DNA from: Bradyrhizobium betae
Lineage (GTDB): Bacteria; Pseudomonadota; Alphaproteobacteria; Rhizobiales; Xanthobacteraceae
Length of the DNA stretch: 64,000 nt
Reading direction: 5' to 3'
Assembly: GCF_004123905.1 (NCBI RefSeq)
Contig: NZ_MZXW01000005.1
Span: forward strand, 1 to 64,000
The translations under genes and the position numbers were made by a program. The notes under the pieces were generated by a model. It had not been told where the DNA came from. It made no database searches and was given only the letters and a program-made list of their open reading frames with translations. Below, in pieces: positions 1-8,108 of the stretch (its first letter is position 1; every line of letters starts with the position of its first letter).

Positions 1-65
1 CGGCGCTCGGATACCAGTCGCCTCTTGAGTTCGAAACCGCGTTCGCGCAAAACAACGCGCGGTAA
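1..65 (+). mobile_element. 3' end of an IS3-family transposase (OrfB), cut by window edge
   Basis: Reading from base 3, the frame gives 20 codons, ALGYQSPLEFETAFAQNNAR, then TAA at 63-65. The LGYxSPxEFE pattern is the usual C-terminus of IS3-family OrfB integrases, where it follows the DDE catalytic core. Only this tail is inside the window, so the element extends to the left and its integrity cannot be judged. It sits directly beside a gene of less GC-rich appearance, consistent with an accessory patch. Confidence 0.7.
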
Positions 66-81
66 CGCATCGTGACAACCC

Positions 82-143
82 CACTGTCACTGTAATTATC
101 GTGTCTCACTTCAGGGGTGCAGTCCAGCACTGTCACCGTAATT
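82..143. repeat. near-identical 16-bp direct repeats flanking the IS end
   Basis: CACTGTCACTGTAATT at 82-97 recurs with one change as CACTGTCACCGTAATT at 128-143, on either side of the presumed IS inverted repeat. They are longer than the 3-5 bp target duplications normal for IS3 elements, so they may be part of the element, a second nested element, or a local duplication. Confidence 0.5.
102..126. repeat. candidate right inverted repeat of the IS3-family element
   Basis: About 35 bp after the transposase stop lies a 25-bp segment beginning TGTCTCACTT and ending GGGGTGCAGTCCA. The G-rich core with a terminal TCCA/TGGA end resembles terminal repeats of IS3-family elements. The left partner is outside the window, so this is a candidate boundary only. 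Confidence 0.45.
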
Positions 144-151
144 CCAAAAGT

Positions 152-1804
152 CTATGGCTTGTTTGCCGCACCCCAGCCAAGGCGCTCGCAGTACAGGATC
201 GCGAGGTCCGCTTGTGACAGAGTCTTGAGGTACTCGATGTCGTCGGCCATTGCCATCCACTCAAGCAACTTCTCACGAGGCGTCGATTTGTAGGTATCGT
301 AAAAGGACATAGCTAGCTCTATCCAGTTTGTCGCTCGCTTCGGAATCTGGCGCAGCTCTCCAAAGAACGTGTCGGGATGACGTTTCCACGCAGCGATTTC
401 CAGATCAGTCATTGGCGTGCGCACCATTATGTTCTCGCCTCCGTCCAGTGACTGATAACAGCCCATGATTGCTTTTTCGCGCTCCAACACAATCGCCTCG
501 TAGAGCCGAGCCGGGATTTCTTTTCCTCTTGCGTCTGGGACTGAATAAATTTCCCCGAAACGCAGCCGTGGCGGCGAATCCTTTGGCGCGAATGCGAAGT
601 CGGGGTTTTCGCCATCGAATGTGGACGGTATCTCGTAGTGCTCTCTCATCGAATCAAGAAGAGCTAGCATTTCCTTGTGCCGGTCATGAGATTCAAGAAC
701 TTCTTTTAAGCGATTAAAGCCGACGTCAGGTCCAAAGTCTGGAATGCGGCAACCTGCTGCGATCACCTGAGTGCTGCTGCCGATTGCGTCCAGATTGTTG
801 TGAAACGAGTGATTAGTCACCAGCACGTATGCGCTTGGCTTTTCGCCGCCGTCGGGAGCCGGGGCCTTTTCGACGCTGCGGATCTGATCGAGGGCTGCTC
901 GTGGCCATCCATCTTCGAATGATGGTTCTGTCACGATGTCCGGAACATTAACTTCGATCACTACGATGCGCGTGTGCTGGGCATGCTTCGACAATGCCTT
1001 GTTGAGCTTGTTACCAACCCGTAAACGCTTGATTTCATCTATTGGTCCGTCCTCGGCTGTAGATCGGTTTCTCGCTTTCACTTCGACCGAGAATTTTGCT
1101 CCGGTTTTTGGATACGTGGCGACGAATTCAACGTGCGATGAGCGCCCGTCTGTCTCGTTCTCATAGGCAAGGTTGAAGCCAGCCTTCAGGAATGCTGCGG
1201 CCGCGTATGTCTCAAACAGCTTTCCAATAAAATCGTCAGCGCGCTCGCTCTTCAACCTCTCTACGAAACTCGAAGTGAGTTGATCTACTTGCTTCGGATC
1301 TGCGTGGTGGGCGATTAGATAGAGGTTGTAGGCAAGATTGATAAACGCGCGCTGCGCGCCGGTCATTGGTCCGACGTGAATGTCGCCAGATACTACACTG
1401 AGCCGCTTTGCATCTGTGATGGCCTGATGAAACCAGCGAACGATGGGGTGGCGCTCAGGATCCGGCTTATTCGATTCTGCCTGAAACCAATCCTTCCCCA
1501 GCAGATCGATCAAGAAGCCTCTGAGGAAATCATGGAATGTCCTCCAATTCTTGGAGTAATAAACCCTGTTGCCGACAGCGACAATTCGATGATCGTTCAG
1601 AGGCGCCGAGATAATTCCTTTTCCTAGTCCTTGCTGTTTCTGACGCTGCACGCGCTCGGCTTCCATCTTGCGGATCGCTTGTTGAAACGCCCGTTCGTGC
1701 TCTGCATCGTGGAAGGATGCAGAGATGGGATATTTGCCGTGACATTTTTTGTACTTCAGACCACTGCCACAGTCGCACGGCTGATTTCGTCCAATTTTGG
1801 CCAA
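152..1804 (-). CDS. SEC-C zinc-finger protein with PD-(D/E)xK nuclease-like core
   Basis: 550-residue protein. A SEC-C metal-binding motif opens it (C10, C12, C21, H22), the fold first described at the SecA C-terminus and often attached to other domains. At residues 195-245 a segment resembles a PD-(D/E)xK endonuclease core: E198 in a helix, E226 on a strand (HVEFVAT), and E241-V-K243 (SVEVKAR). No homology to a named system is recognised for the C-terminal 300 residues. The start is TTG at 1804, with GGAG five bases upstream. The nucleotide composition looks less GC-rich than downstream genes, and an IS3-family end lies just past the stop, so horizontal origin is likely. DNA cleavage is an inference. 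Confidence 0.6.
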   Translation of the reverse strand: MAKIGRNQPCDCGSGLKYKKCHGKYPISASFHDAEHERAFQQAIRKMEAERVQRQKQQGLGKGIISAPLNDHRIVAVGNRVYYSKNWRTFHDFLRGFLIDLLGKDWFQAESNKPDPERHPIVRWFHQAITDAKRLSVVSGDIHVGPMTGAQRAFINLAYNLYLIAHHADPKQVDQLTSSFVERLKSERADDFIGKLFETYAAAAFLKAGFNLAYENETDGRSSHVEFVATYPKTGAKFSVEVKARNRSTAEDGPIDEIKRLRVGNKLNKALSKHAQHTRIVVIEVNVPDIVTEPSFEDGWPRAALDQIRSVEKAPAPDGGEKPSAYVLVTNHSFHNNLDAIGSSTQVIAAGCRIPDFGPDVGFNRLKEVLESHDRHKEMLALLDSMREHYEIPSTFDGENPDFAFAPKDSPPRLRFGEIYSVPDARGKEIPARLYEAIVLEREKAIMGCYQSLDGGENIMVRTPMTDLEIAAWKRHPDTFFGELRQIPKRATNWIELAMSFYDTYKSTPREKLLEWMAMADDIEYLKTLSQADLAILYCERLGWGAANKP

Positions 1805-1867
1805 CGCTGCTCCAAAATGACTTGCGCTTCGAATCGGAAGCCGATCTCGTCTAGCTCTGCCATGGGC

Positions 1868-2122
1868 CTATCGACGGTCGCTGGCTTGCCGACTTACGCC
1901 CTTCGCAAACGCCTCTCTGAGCGGCGCAAGTGCCTCTGCTCGTCGGCGCGCATGGTCGCGGCGACGGATGATGCCGCGAATGGTCTCGCGATTGAGGCCG
2001 AACTCCTTTCCGAGGACCGTCAACGACAGACCAGAGGCGCCGCCTTCGTCGTAGCGGGCGCAGATGCGCTTGTTGCGCTCCGGGACGTGAGGGTAGCGGG
2101 CCTTGCTTGGACCGGTTGCCAT
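1868..2122 (-). CDS. small helix-turn-helix protein
   Basis: 84 residues from ATG 2122, preceded by CGGAGAT. A longer upstream frame exists but its first 54 codons are low-complexity and lack a ribosome site. Residues 33-53 (LTVLGKEFGLNRETIRGIIR) form a resolvase/sigma-like helix-turn-helix: the chain reads along the lines of 'number of residues, search along, act', as in many phage and IS-borne regulators. It is co-directional with the SEC-C gene 63 bp downstream, so the two may be co-transcribed and this could regulate it. It could also be a leftover phage or transposon accessory protein. Confidence 0.55.
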   Translation of the reverse strand: MATGPSKARYPHVPERNKRICARYDEGGASGLSLTVLGKEFGLNRETIRGIIRRRDHARRRAEALAPLREAFAKGVSRQASDRR

Positions 2123-2457
2123 GCTGGAATCTCCGTGGGCAGCCTCAAGTTTATCTGAGTCGCAGCCGCTCGAACGCCGGGGTTCTACGGTAACTCCGTC
2201 GCGCCGCCGTGCAGCGCGGGCCCTGCTTTTGGCTCGCTCTACCGGCGGTCGCAGCACCAAACACCGGCTATCGCGCCGACGCATTAGCAGCCTCGCTAAG
2301 CCCGCCCAGATGCCGTAACGAAAGGTGACCGCAAGGGGAGAAGGGACGGCTTCGCCGCGCCCCCGGAATGACGGGGAGTGAGGCCCCGCCCCCCTTCACA
2401 CCCGCCCCGATTCGTGCGACCTCCGCCCCCAGCAAACCCCTCATTCCTGAGCCCTCG
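2123..2457. other. 335-bp intergenic region, no gene seen
   Basis: Separates the leftward accessory pair from rightward purD, so it must hold both promoters. It contains a fragment related to the dispersed palindromes (GGAATGACGGGG near 2363) and a pyrimidine-rich run before purD. Frames open here lack ribosome sites and have non-coding composition. Confidence 0.5.
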
Positions 2458-3741
2458 ATGCACATTCTCCTGCTTGGTTCCGGCGGCCGCGAACATGCCC
2501 TGGCGTGGAAGATCGCAGCCTCTCCCCTGGTGACCAAATTCTGGTGCGCGCCCGGCAATGCCGGCATCGCGCGCGAGGCGGAATGCGTGGCGCTCGATGT
2601 GGCCGACCATGCGGCCGTGATCGACTTCTGCAGGACCAACGCGGTTGAGCTCGTGGTGGTCGGGCCGGAGACGCCGCTGGCGGCCGGCATCGTCGACGAT
2701 CTCACCGCTGTCGGCATCAAGGCGTTCGGGCCGAACAAAATCCCCGCCCAGCTCGAAAGCTCCAAGGGTTTTACCAAGGCGCTGTGTACCGAATTCGGCA
2801 TTCCCACAGGCGCCTATCAGCGCTTCACCAACGCCGATGACGCGCGCGCCTATGTGCAGAGCACGGGCGCGCCGATCGTGGTGAAGGCCGACGGCCTTGC
2901 CGCCGGCAAGGGCGTCGTCGTCGCAAAGACCGTGCGCGAGGCGGAGGACGCCATCGCCATGATGTTCGAGGGCGCCTTCGGCGAGGCCGGCGCCGAGGTC
3001 GTGATCGAGGAGTTTCTGGCGGGCCGCGAGATCAGCTTCTTTGCGCTGTGCGACGGCGAGACCGCCATTCCGCTGGCCTCCGCGCAGGACCACAAGCGCG
3101 TGTTCGACCATGATCTCGGCCCGAACACCGGCGGCATGGGGGCCTATTCGCCGACGCCGCTGGTGACGCCGGCGGTCCACGACGCGATCATGGCGAAGAT
3201 CATCCTGCCGACGGTTGCCGGCATGAAGCAGCGCGGCACGCCGTTCCGCGGCATCCTCTACGCCGGCATCATGCTGACGACGCAGGGCCCAAAGCTGTTC
3301 GAGTTCAACGTCCGCTTCGGCGATCCCGAGTGCCAGGTCCTGATGCTGCGCATGATGTCGGACATCGTGCCGGCGTTCCTGGCGTCATGCGACGGCCAGC
3401 TGAAGAATTTCGACCTGCGCTGGCATCCGGACTCCGCGCTGACCGTGGTGATGGCGGCCAAGGGCTATCCCGGCGACTACCAGAAGGGCACGCGCATCGA
3501 GGGGTTGGAGGAGGCCGCTGAGGTCGAGACCGCCGAGATCTTCCACGCCGGCACCGTCGAGAAGGACGGCGCGATCCTCGCCAATGGCGGCCGCGTGCTC
3601 AATGTCTGCGCGCTGGGGGCGACCGTGACCGAGGCGCAGAGCCGCGCCTATCAGGCCGTCGACCGCATTCGCTGGCCGGAAGGCTTCTGTCGCCGCGATA
3701 TCGGCTGGCAGGCGGTGGAGGCCGAGAAGGCCAGGAAATAA
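2458..3741 (+). CDS. purD: phosphoribosylamine-glycine ligase
   Basis: Second step of purine synthesis: joins glycine to 5-phosphoribosylamine using ATP, giving GAR. The 427-residue chain starts with the family N-terminus [18 protein letters not shown] and carries the ATP-grasp lysine region ([16 protein letters not shown], about residues 140-155) and the C-terminal [11 protein letters not shown] metal/ATP motif. The start at 2458 matches this conserved beginning; the frame stays open 90 bp further upstream but that part is proline-rich and non-conserved. No other purine genes are adjacent, which is normal for PurD in alphaproteobacteria. Confidence 0.96.
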   Translation: MHILLLGSGGREHALAWKIAASPLVTKFWCAPGNAGIAREAECVALDVADHAAVIDFCRTNAVELVVVGPETPLAAGIVDDLTAVGIKAFGPNKIPAQLESSKGFTKALCTEFGIPTGAYQRFTNADDARAYVQSTGAPIVVKADGLAAGKGVVVAKTVREAEDAIAMMFEGAFGEAGAEVVIEEFLAGREISFFALCDGETAIPLASAQDHKRVFDHDLGPNTGGMGAYSPTPLVTPAVHDAIMAKIILPTVAGMKQRGTPFRGILYAGIMLTTQGPKLFEFNVRFGDPECQVLMLRMMSDIVPAFLASCDGQLKNFDLRWHPDSALTVVMAAKGYPGDYQKGTRIEGLEEAAEVETAEIFHAGTVEKDGAILANGGRVLNVCALGATVTEAQSRAYQAVDRIRWPEGFCRRDIGWQAVEAEKARK

Positions 3742-3755
3742 CTAAGAATTAGCCC

Positions 3756-3794
3756 GTCATTCCGGCCGGCGCGCGCCACGCGCCGCTCCGGAAT
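3756..3794. repeat. intergenic palindrome downstream of purD
   Basis: TCATTCCGG at the left pairs with CCGGAAT at the right around a GC-rich centre of GCGCGC/GCGCC type. It resembles the dispersed palindromes elsewhere in the window and may act as a weak terminator for purD. Confidence 0.4.
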
Positions 3795-3928
3795 CCCCCG
3801 CTTTTCGGCCACCACGGCCGCATTCTGAATTATTCAAGCAGGCATTGAACTTAGCTACTGTGCATGGGGTTGTTTTCGACTTTCATGTCGAGGCACCCTC
3901 GCGACTGACCCAACAAGGATGCAACAAG

Positions 3929-4834
3929 ATGTCCGATCTCGCCGACCTCTATCCGGGCTTTGCCTCGGAATGGATCAACACCTCCTTCGGCCGCATCTTC
4001 GCCCGCGTCGGCGGCAACGGCCCGCCGCTGCTGCTGCTGCACGGCTTCTCCGAGACCAACGTGATGTGGCACCGCGTGGCGCCGCAACTGGCCGACAGAT
4101 TCACGCTGATCATCGCCGACCTGCCGGGCTATGGCTGGTCCGACATGCCCGAGAGCGACGCGCTGCACATCCCCTACAGCAAGCGCGCGATGGCCAAGGT
4201 CATGGTCGAGGTGATGGAGCGCCTCGGCCACGTCCACTTCGCGCTCGCCGGCCACGACCGCGGCGGCCGCGTCTCGTATCGCCTCGCGCTCGACCATCCC
4301 GGCCGGCTGTCAAAACTCGCCGTGCTCGATATCCTGCCGACCTATAATTACTGGGAGCGGATGAACCGCGCCTACGCGCTGAAGATCTATCACTGGACTT
4401 TCCTGGCCCAGCCCGCGCCCTTGCCGGAGACGCTGATCTCGGGCCAAGGCGAGTTCTTCCTGCGCTTCAAGATGGCGAGCCAGACCAAGTCGAAGACGCT
4501 CGATGCGATCGACCCGCGCGCGCTCGAGCACTACATCGCCCCGTTCCGAGATCCCGCCCGCGTCCACGCGATGTGCGAGGACTACCGCGCCGGCGCCTAT
4601 TTCGACTACGACCTCGACAAGGCCGATTTCGAAGCCGGCAAGAAGATCACCATCCCGATGCTGGCGCTGTGGGGCAATGCCGGCGTGGCGCAAGCCGCCG
4701 CGACGCCGCTCGACACCTGGAAGCAATGGGCGACGAACGTGGACGGCATGCCGGTCGACTCGGGCCACTTCCTCACCGAGGAGAACCCCGACGTCACCGC
4801 GAAGGCGCTGCGCGAGTTCTTCCTCGCGCCTTAG
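3929..4834 (+). CDS. alpha/beta hydrolase, fluoroacetate dehalogenase type
   Basis: 301-residue alpha/beta-hydrolase. Taking ATG 3929 (AAGGA nine bases upstream), the residues known from Rhodopseudomonas palustris fluoroacetate dehalogenase fall at the same numbers: nucleophile D110 (GHDRGG), carboxylate-binding R111 and R114, acid D134, halide-pocket H155, W156 and Y219, and base H280. The enzyme family attacks the C-F carbon with Asp, releases fluoride, and hydrolyses the glycolyl ester. Neighbouring text such as [14 protein letters not shown] and [13 protein letters not shown] also matches that enzyme from memory. It is convergent with tadA and overlaps its stop. Substrate is inferred; some homologues prefer chloroacetate or are epoxide hydrolases. 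Confidence 0.85.
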   Translation: MSDLADLYPGFASEWINTSFGRIFARVGGNGPPLLLLHGFSETNVMWHRVAPQLADRFTLIIADLPGYGWSDMPESDALHIPYSKRAMAKVMVEVMERLGHVHFALAGHDRGGRVSYRLALDHPGRLSKLAVLDILPTYNYWERMNRAYALKIYHWTFLAQPAPLPETLISGQGEFFLRFKMASQTKSKTLDAIDPRALEHYIAPFRDPARVHAMCEDYRAGAYFDYDLDKADFEAGKKITIPMLALWGNAGVAQAAATPLDTWKQWATNVDGMPVDSGHFLTEENPDVTAKALREFFLAP

Positions 4835-5289
4835 CGCCGCTCCCGGAAGAACTCCTTGAGCAGCCGCGCCGCCTCGCTCTCGCCGACCCCGGAATAGACA
4901 TCCGGTGCGTGGTGGCAGGTCGGCGAGGCAAAGAACCGCACGCCCGATTCCACCGCGCCGCCCTTGGGGTCGGCCGCGCCGTAATAGAGCCGCCGGACCC
5001 TTGCAAAGGAGATCGCGCCCGCACACATGGTGCATGGCTCCAGCGTCACGTAGAGGTCGCAGTCGACCAGGCGCTCGCTGCCGATCTTCCTGGCCGCCTC
5101 GCGCAGCGCAACGATCTCGGCATGGGCGGTCGGGTCGTAATCGGTCAGCGTCCGGTTCGCCGCGGTGGCGATGACCTCGTAATTTCGGACCACCACGCAT
5201 CCGATCGGAACTTCGCCCGCCTTTCCGGCATTTTCGGCCGTTTTGAGCGCCAAATCCATGAAAGAGGGGGCTTTCAAGCCTCGTATCAT
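4831..5289 (-). CDS. tadA: tRNA(Arg) adenosine-34 deaminase
   Basis: Converts A34 to inosine in the tRNA-Arg anticodon. With ATG 5289 the protein has 152 residues; zinc ligands are H56 of HAEI (E58 is the proton shuttle) and C86/C89 of PCTMC. The frame remains open upstream to 5382, but those residues are low-complexity and not family-like; ATG 5259 is a possible shorter start. The stop overlaps the stop of the convergent hydrolase gene by three bases. Confidence 0.93.
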   Translation of the reverse strand: MIRGLKAPSFMDLALKTAENAGKAGEVPIGCVVVRNYEVIATAANRTLTDYDPTAHAEIVALREAARKIGSERLVDCDLYVTLEPCTMCAGAISFARVRRLYYGAADPKGGAVESGVRFFASPTCHHAPDVYSGVGESEAARLLKEFFRERR

Positions 5290-5408
5290 CCGAAGAAACC
5301 TGCTAGTAGCTGCGCCTTCAGCAGAAGTGCTTATCGATATTGCCTGAGCATGCGGCTCCGAATGAGCGCGCACAATGCTCATCGGCCACCCCCTGAGTGA
5401 GATTATTC

Positions 5409-7511
5409 ATGCCTCGCGACAGCGACAAAGACAACGATTCCCGCGGCCGGCGAGGCCCCCCCAAGGGGGGCCGGTCCGGCAAGGCACGCGGCCCCGAGAA
5501 GAAGTTCGCCAAGCGCGGCTTCGAGGGCAAGAGCGACAGCCGCCCGCCCCGCGCCGACCGTGGGGACCGTCCGTTCCGCCGCCGCGAGGAGGGCGATGCC
5601 CCGCGCCGCGATTTCAGTGACCGTCCGAAATTCAATCGCGAAGACCGGCCGCGCGGCGAGGATCGTGGCGAACGCAGCTTCAAGCCGCGTGGCGACCGCC
5701 CGTTCTCCGATCGCTCCTCGCGCGATGGTGAGAAGCGGCCGTTCAAGCCGCGCGGTGATCGCCCGTCCTATGGCCGCGACGACCGTCCGCCGCGCCGGGA
5801 TCGCGACGATTCCCGACCCGCCGGCCGGACCGGTGAGCGGAAGTTCGGCGACAAGAAGCCCTACGCGCCGCGCGGTGACCGTCCGGAACGCAAGTTCGAT
5901 GGCGAACGGAAGTTTTCGCGGGGCGGCCCGGATCGCGGGCCGCGCGAGGATCGTGGCGAGCGCAGCTTCAAGCCGCGTGGAGACCGCCCGAATTTCGATC
6001 GCGGTGATCGCGCGCCGCGCGGCGACCGCCCGGAACGCAAGTTCGACGGCGAGCGGAAGTTTTCGCGGGGTGCACCGGATCGCGGGCCGCGCAAGGATTT
6101 CGGCAAGGATTTCGGCGGCCGCGACCGCGGCGCGGACAAGCCTTGGCAGAAGCGCGACGGCGGCGGCGAGGATCGTCCGCGCTTTTCGCGCTCGCGCGAC
6201 GATCGTCCGTCGGGTGATCGTCCGTTCCGCGAACGGCCCAAGTTCGATCGGCCGCGCGAGGATCGGCCGAAGTTCGATCGGCCGCGCCGCGATGGCGATG
6301 GCGACCGCGGCGGTGACCGGCCGAAATTCAATCGGCCGCGCGAGCGTTCCGAGGGGCGCTCGGACTGGCACGAACATCCGCGCAGCGAAGGTCGTTTCGG
6401 TGATCGTCCGCGCCGTGAAAACGAGGACGAGAGCAGGATCTTCGAGAAACGTCCCGCCTTCGGCGGCCGCGGCGCCTATCGCCAGCGCGATCGTGATTTC
6501 GAAGGGCGTCCGCGTCGCGAAGAGGCGCCGAAGCCGAAGAAGGCCGGCGAGCGCATCGCCAAGGTGCTGGCACGCGTGGGGCTTGCCTCGCGTCGCGATG
6601 CCGAGGAGATAGTCACGCAGGGCCGCGTCACCGTCAACGGCCGCATCATCAACTCGCCCGCGCTCGACATCACTCCGAACGACGTCGTCCTGGTCGACGG
6701 CAAGCCGTTGCCGGAGCGCGAGCGCACGCGGCTGTTTCTGTATCACAAGCCGCGCGGGCTGATGACGACGCATGACGACCCCGAGGGTCGTCCGACCGTG
6801 TTCGACAATCTGCCTGAAGGCCTGCCGCGCCTGATCTCGATCGGCCGGCTCGACTTCAACACCGAAGGCCTGCTGCTGCTCACCAATGACGGCGGGCTCG
6901 CGCGCACGCTCGAGCTGCCCGACACCGGCTGGCTGCGGCGCTATCGCGTCCGCGCCCATGGCGACGTCACGCAGGCGCAGCTCGACGAGCTCAAGAACGG
7001 CATTGAGGTCGAAGGCGTCAAATACGGCCCGATCGAAGCGACGCTGGAGCGCGACCAGGGCGCCAATGTCTGGCTGGTGTTCGCGATCCGCGAAGGCAAG
7101 AACCGCGAGGTGCGCAACGTCTGCGCCCATCTCGGCCTCGAGGTGAACCGCCTCATCCGCGTCTCCTACGGCCCGTTCCAGCTCGGCGAGGTCCCCGAGG
7201 GGCAGGTCGAGGAGATCAAGTCGCGTGTGCTGCGCGACCAGCTCGGCGACAAGGTGATCGAGAAGTCGGGCGCGCAGTTCGATGTGCCGAAGAAGGCATC
7301 GACGGGCGACGACGATGCGCCGCGCGAGAAGAAGCCCGCCAGCAAGCGCGGCGTGATCAACGACCGCAAGGGCCGCCGCGTGCTGGTGCAGCGCACCGGC
7401 AGCGAGGAAGCGCGCGAGCGCAACGAGGAAGAGGCCAACGGCTACGGCCCGCCGCGCCGTCCCAAGCGCGGCTATCACGGCAAGCGCGACCTGACGCCGC
7501 GGGAGGACTAG
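5409..7511 (+). CDS. rluB: 23S rRNA pseudouridine synthase (RluB/RsuA family) with long disordered N-terminus
   Basis: 700 residues. The first about 375 are almost only R, G, D, P, K, F and E, with recurring units such as FKPRGDRP, RKFDGERKFSRG and DRPRGEDRGE. Then come an S4 RNA-binding domain (about 378-430, beginning RIAKVLARVGLASR) and the pseudouridine synthase domain with the signature GRLDFNTEGLLLLTNDG near 478, whose Asp is catalytic. A basic tail of about 75 residues closes the protein. Typical RluB is about 250-300 residues, so over half is extension, resembling RGG-type RNA-binding tails. ATG 5409 is the first plausible start. rsmD follows with no gap, so the two RNA-modification genes form an operon. 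Confidence 0.9.
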   Translation: MPRDSDKDNDSRGRRGPPKGGRSGKARGPEKKFAKRGFEGKSDSRPPRADRGDRPFRRREEGDAPRRDFSDRPKFNREDRPRGEDRGERSFKPRGDRPFSDRSSRDGEKRPFKPRGDRPSYGRDDRPPRRDRDDSRPAGRTGERKFGDKKPYAPRGDRPERKFDGERKFSRGGPDRGPREDRGERSFKPRGDRPNFDRGDRAPRGDRPERKFDGERKFSRGAPDRGPRKDFGKDFGGRDRGADKPWQKRDGGGEDRPRFSRSRDDRPSGDRPFRERPKFDRPREDRPKFDRPRRDGDGDRGGDRPKFNRPRERSEGRSDWHEHPRSEGRFGDRPRRENEDESRIFEKRPAFGGRGAYRQRDRDFEGRPRREEAPKPKKAGERIAKVLARVGLASRRDAEEIVTQGRVTVNGRIINSPALDITPNDVVLVDGKPLPERERTRLFLYHKPRGLMTTHDDPEGRPTVFDNLPEGLPRLISIGRLDFNTEGLLLLTNDGGLARTLELPDTGWLRRYRVRAHGDVTQAQLDELKNGIEVEGVKYGPIEATLERDQGANVWLVFAIREGKNREVRNVCAHLGLEVNRLIRVSYGPFQLGEVPEGQVEEIKSRVLRDQLGDKVIEKSGAQFDVPKKASTGDDDAPREKKPASKRGVINDRKGRRVLVQRTGSEEARERNEEEANGYGPPRRPKRGYHGKRDLTPRED

Positions 7512-8066
7512 TTGCGCGTCGTCGGCGGTCGTTTGAAGGGGCGCAATCTCGCCTCACCGTCCTCGCGCGACATCCGCCCCACGGCGGACCGCCTGCGCGA
7601 GTCCGTGTTCAACATTCTCGTGCACGCCTATGACGATCCGCTTCAAGATGCGCGCGTGCTCGATCTCTTCGCCGGCACCGGTGCGCTCGGCATCGAAGCA
7701 TCGTCACGCGGTGCGAAATTCGTGCTGTTCGTCGACAATGGTGCGGAGGCGCGGGCGCTGCTGCGCAACAATGTCGAGTCGCTTGGCCTCGGCGGCGTGA
7801 CAAAAGTCTATCGCCGCGATGCCACCGATCTCGGGCCCGCGCATCCGGTCGAGCCGTTCTCGCTGGTGTTCCTCGATCCGCCCTATCATCAAGGCCTCGC
7901 CGAGAAGGCGCTCGCGAGCTTGCGCGATGGCGGCTGGCTCACGCCGGGCGCGTTGCTGGTGGTGGAAGAGGCCAAGGCCGCGCAGTTCGTGACGCCGGAG
8001 GGGTTCGAGGAGTTGGAGCGGCGCGCGTATGACGACACGGAGTTCGTGTTTTTGAAGAAGCCGTAG
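7512..8066 (+). CDS. rsmD: 16S rRNA guanine-966 N2-methyltransferase
   Basis: 184 residues. The start is TTG at 7512, immediately after the TAG of rluB, giving the family N-terminus MRVVGGRLKGRNL. SAM-binding LFAGTGALGIEA and the amino-methyltransferase motif LDPPY are both present. Translational coupling to the preceding pseudouridine synthase is likely because there is no room for an independent promoter. Confidence 0.94.
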   Translation: MRVVGGRLKGRNLASPSSRDIRPTADRLRESVFNILVHAYDDPLQDARVLDLFAGTGALGIEASSRGAKFVLFVDNGAEARALLRNNVESLGLGGVTKVYRRDATDLGPAHPVEPFSLVFLDPPYHQGLAEKALASLRDGGWLTPGALLVVEEAKAAQFVTPEGFEELERRAYDDTEFVFLKKP

Positions 8067-8098
8067 GATGGATAGAGCGTTCGCTCTACCCATCCTAC
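8063..8098. terminator. bidirectional hairpin between rsmD and mutL
   Basis: GTAGGATGG pairs with CCATCCTAC, and inside it TAGAGCG pairs with CGCTCTA. The hairpin overlaps the rsmD stop and sits 10 bp before the mutL stop, so it can serve both convergent genes. Confidence 0.6.
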
Positions 8099-8108
8099 AT
8101 GTCCGGAG

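Noticed and set aside
5640..6340. Tandem repeat array resembling a CRISPR or satellite
   Set aside because: Units are in frame and code for the R/G/D-rich extension of RluB; they are irregular in length.
5403..7478. Long open frame (691 codons) on the minus strand opposite the pseudouridine synthase
   Set aside because: It lies entirely antisense to the well-supported rluB and is Ala/Arg/Val-rich shadow sequence caused by the GC-rich repeats.
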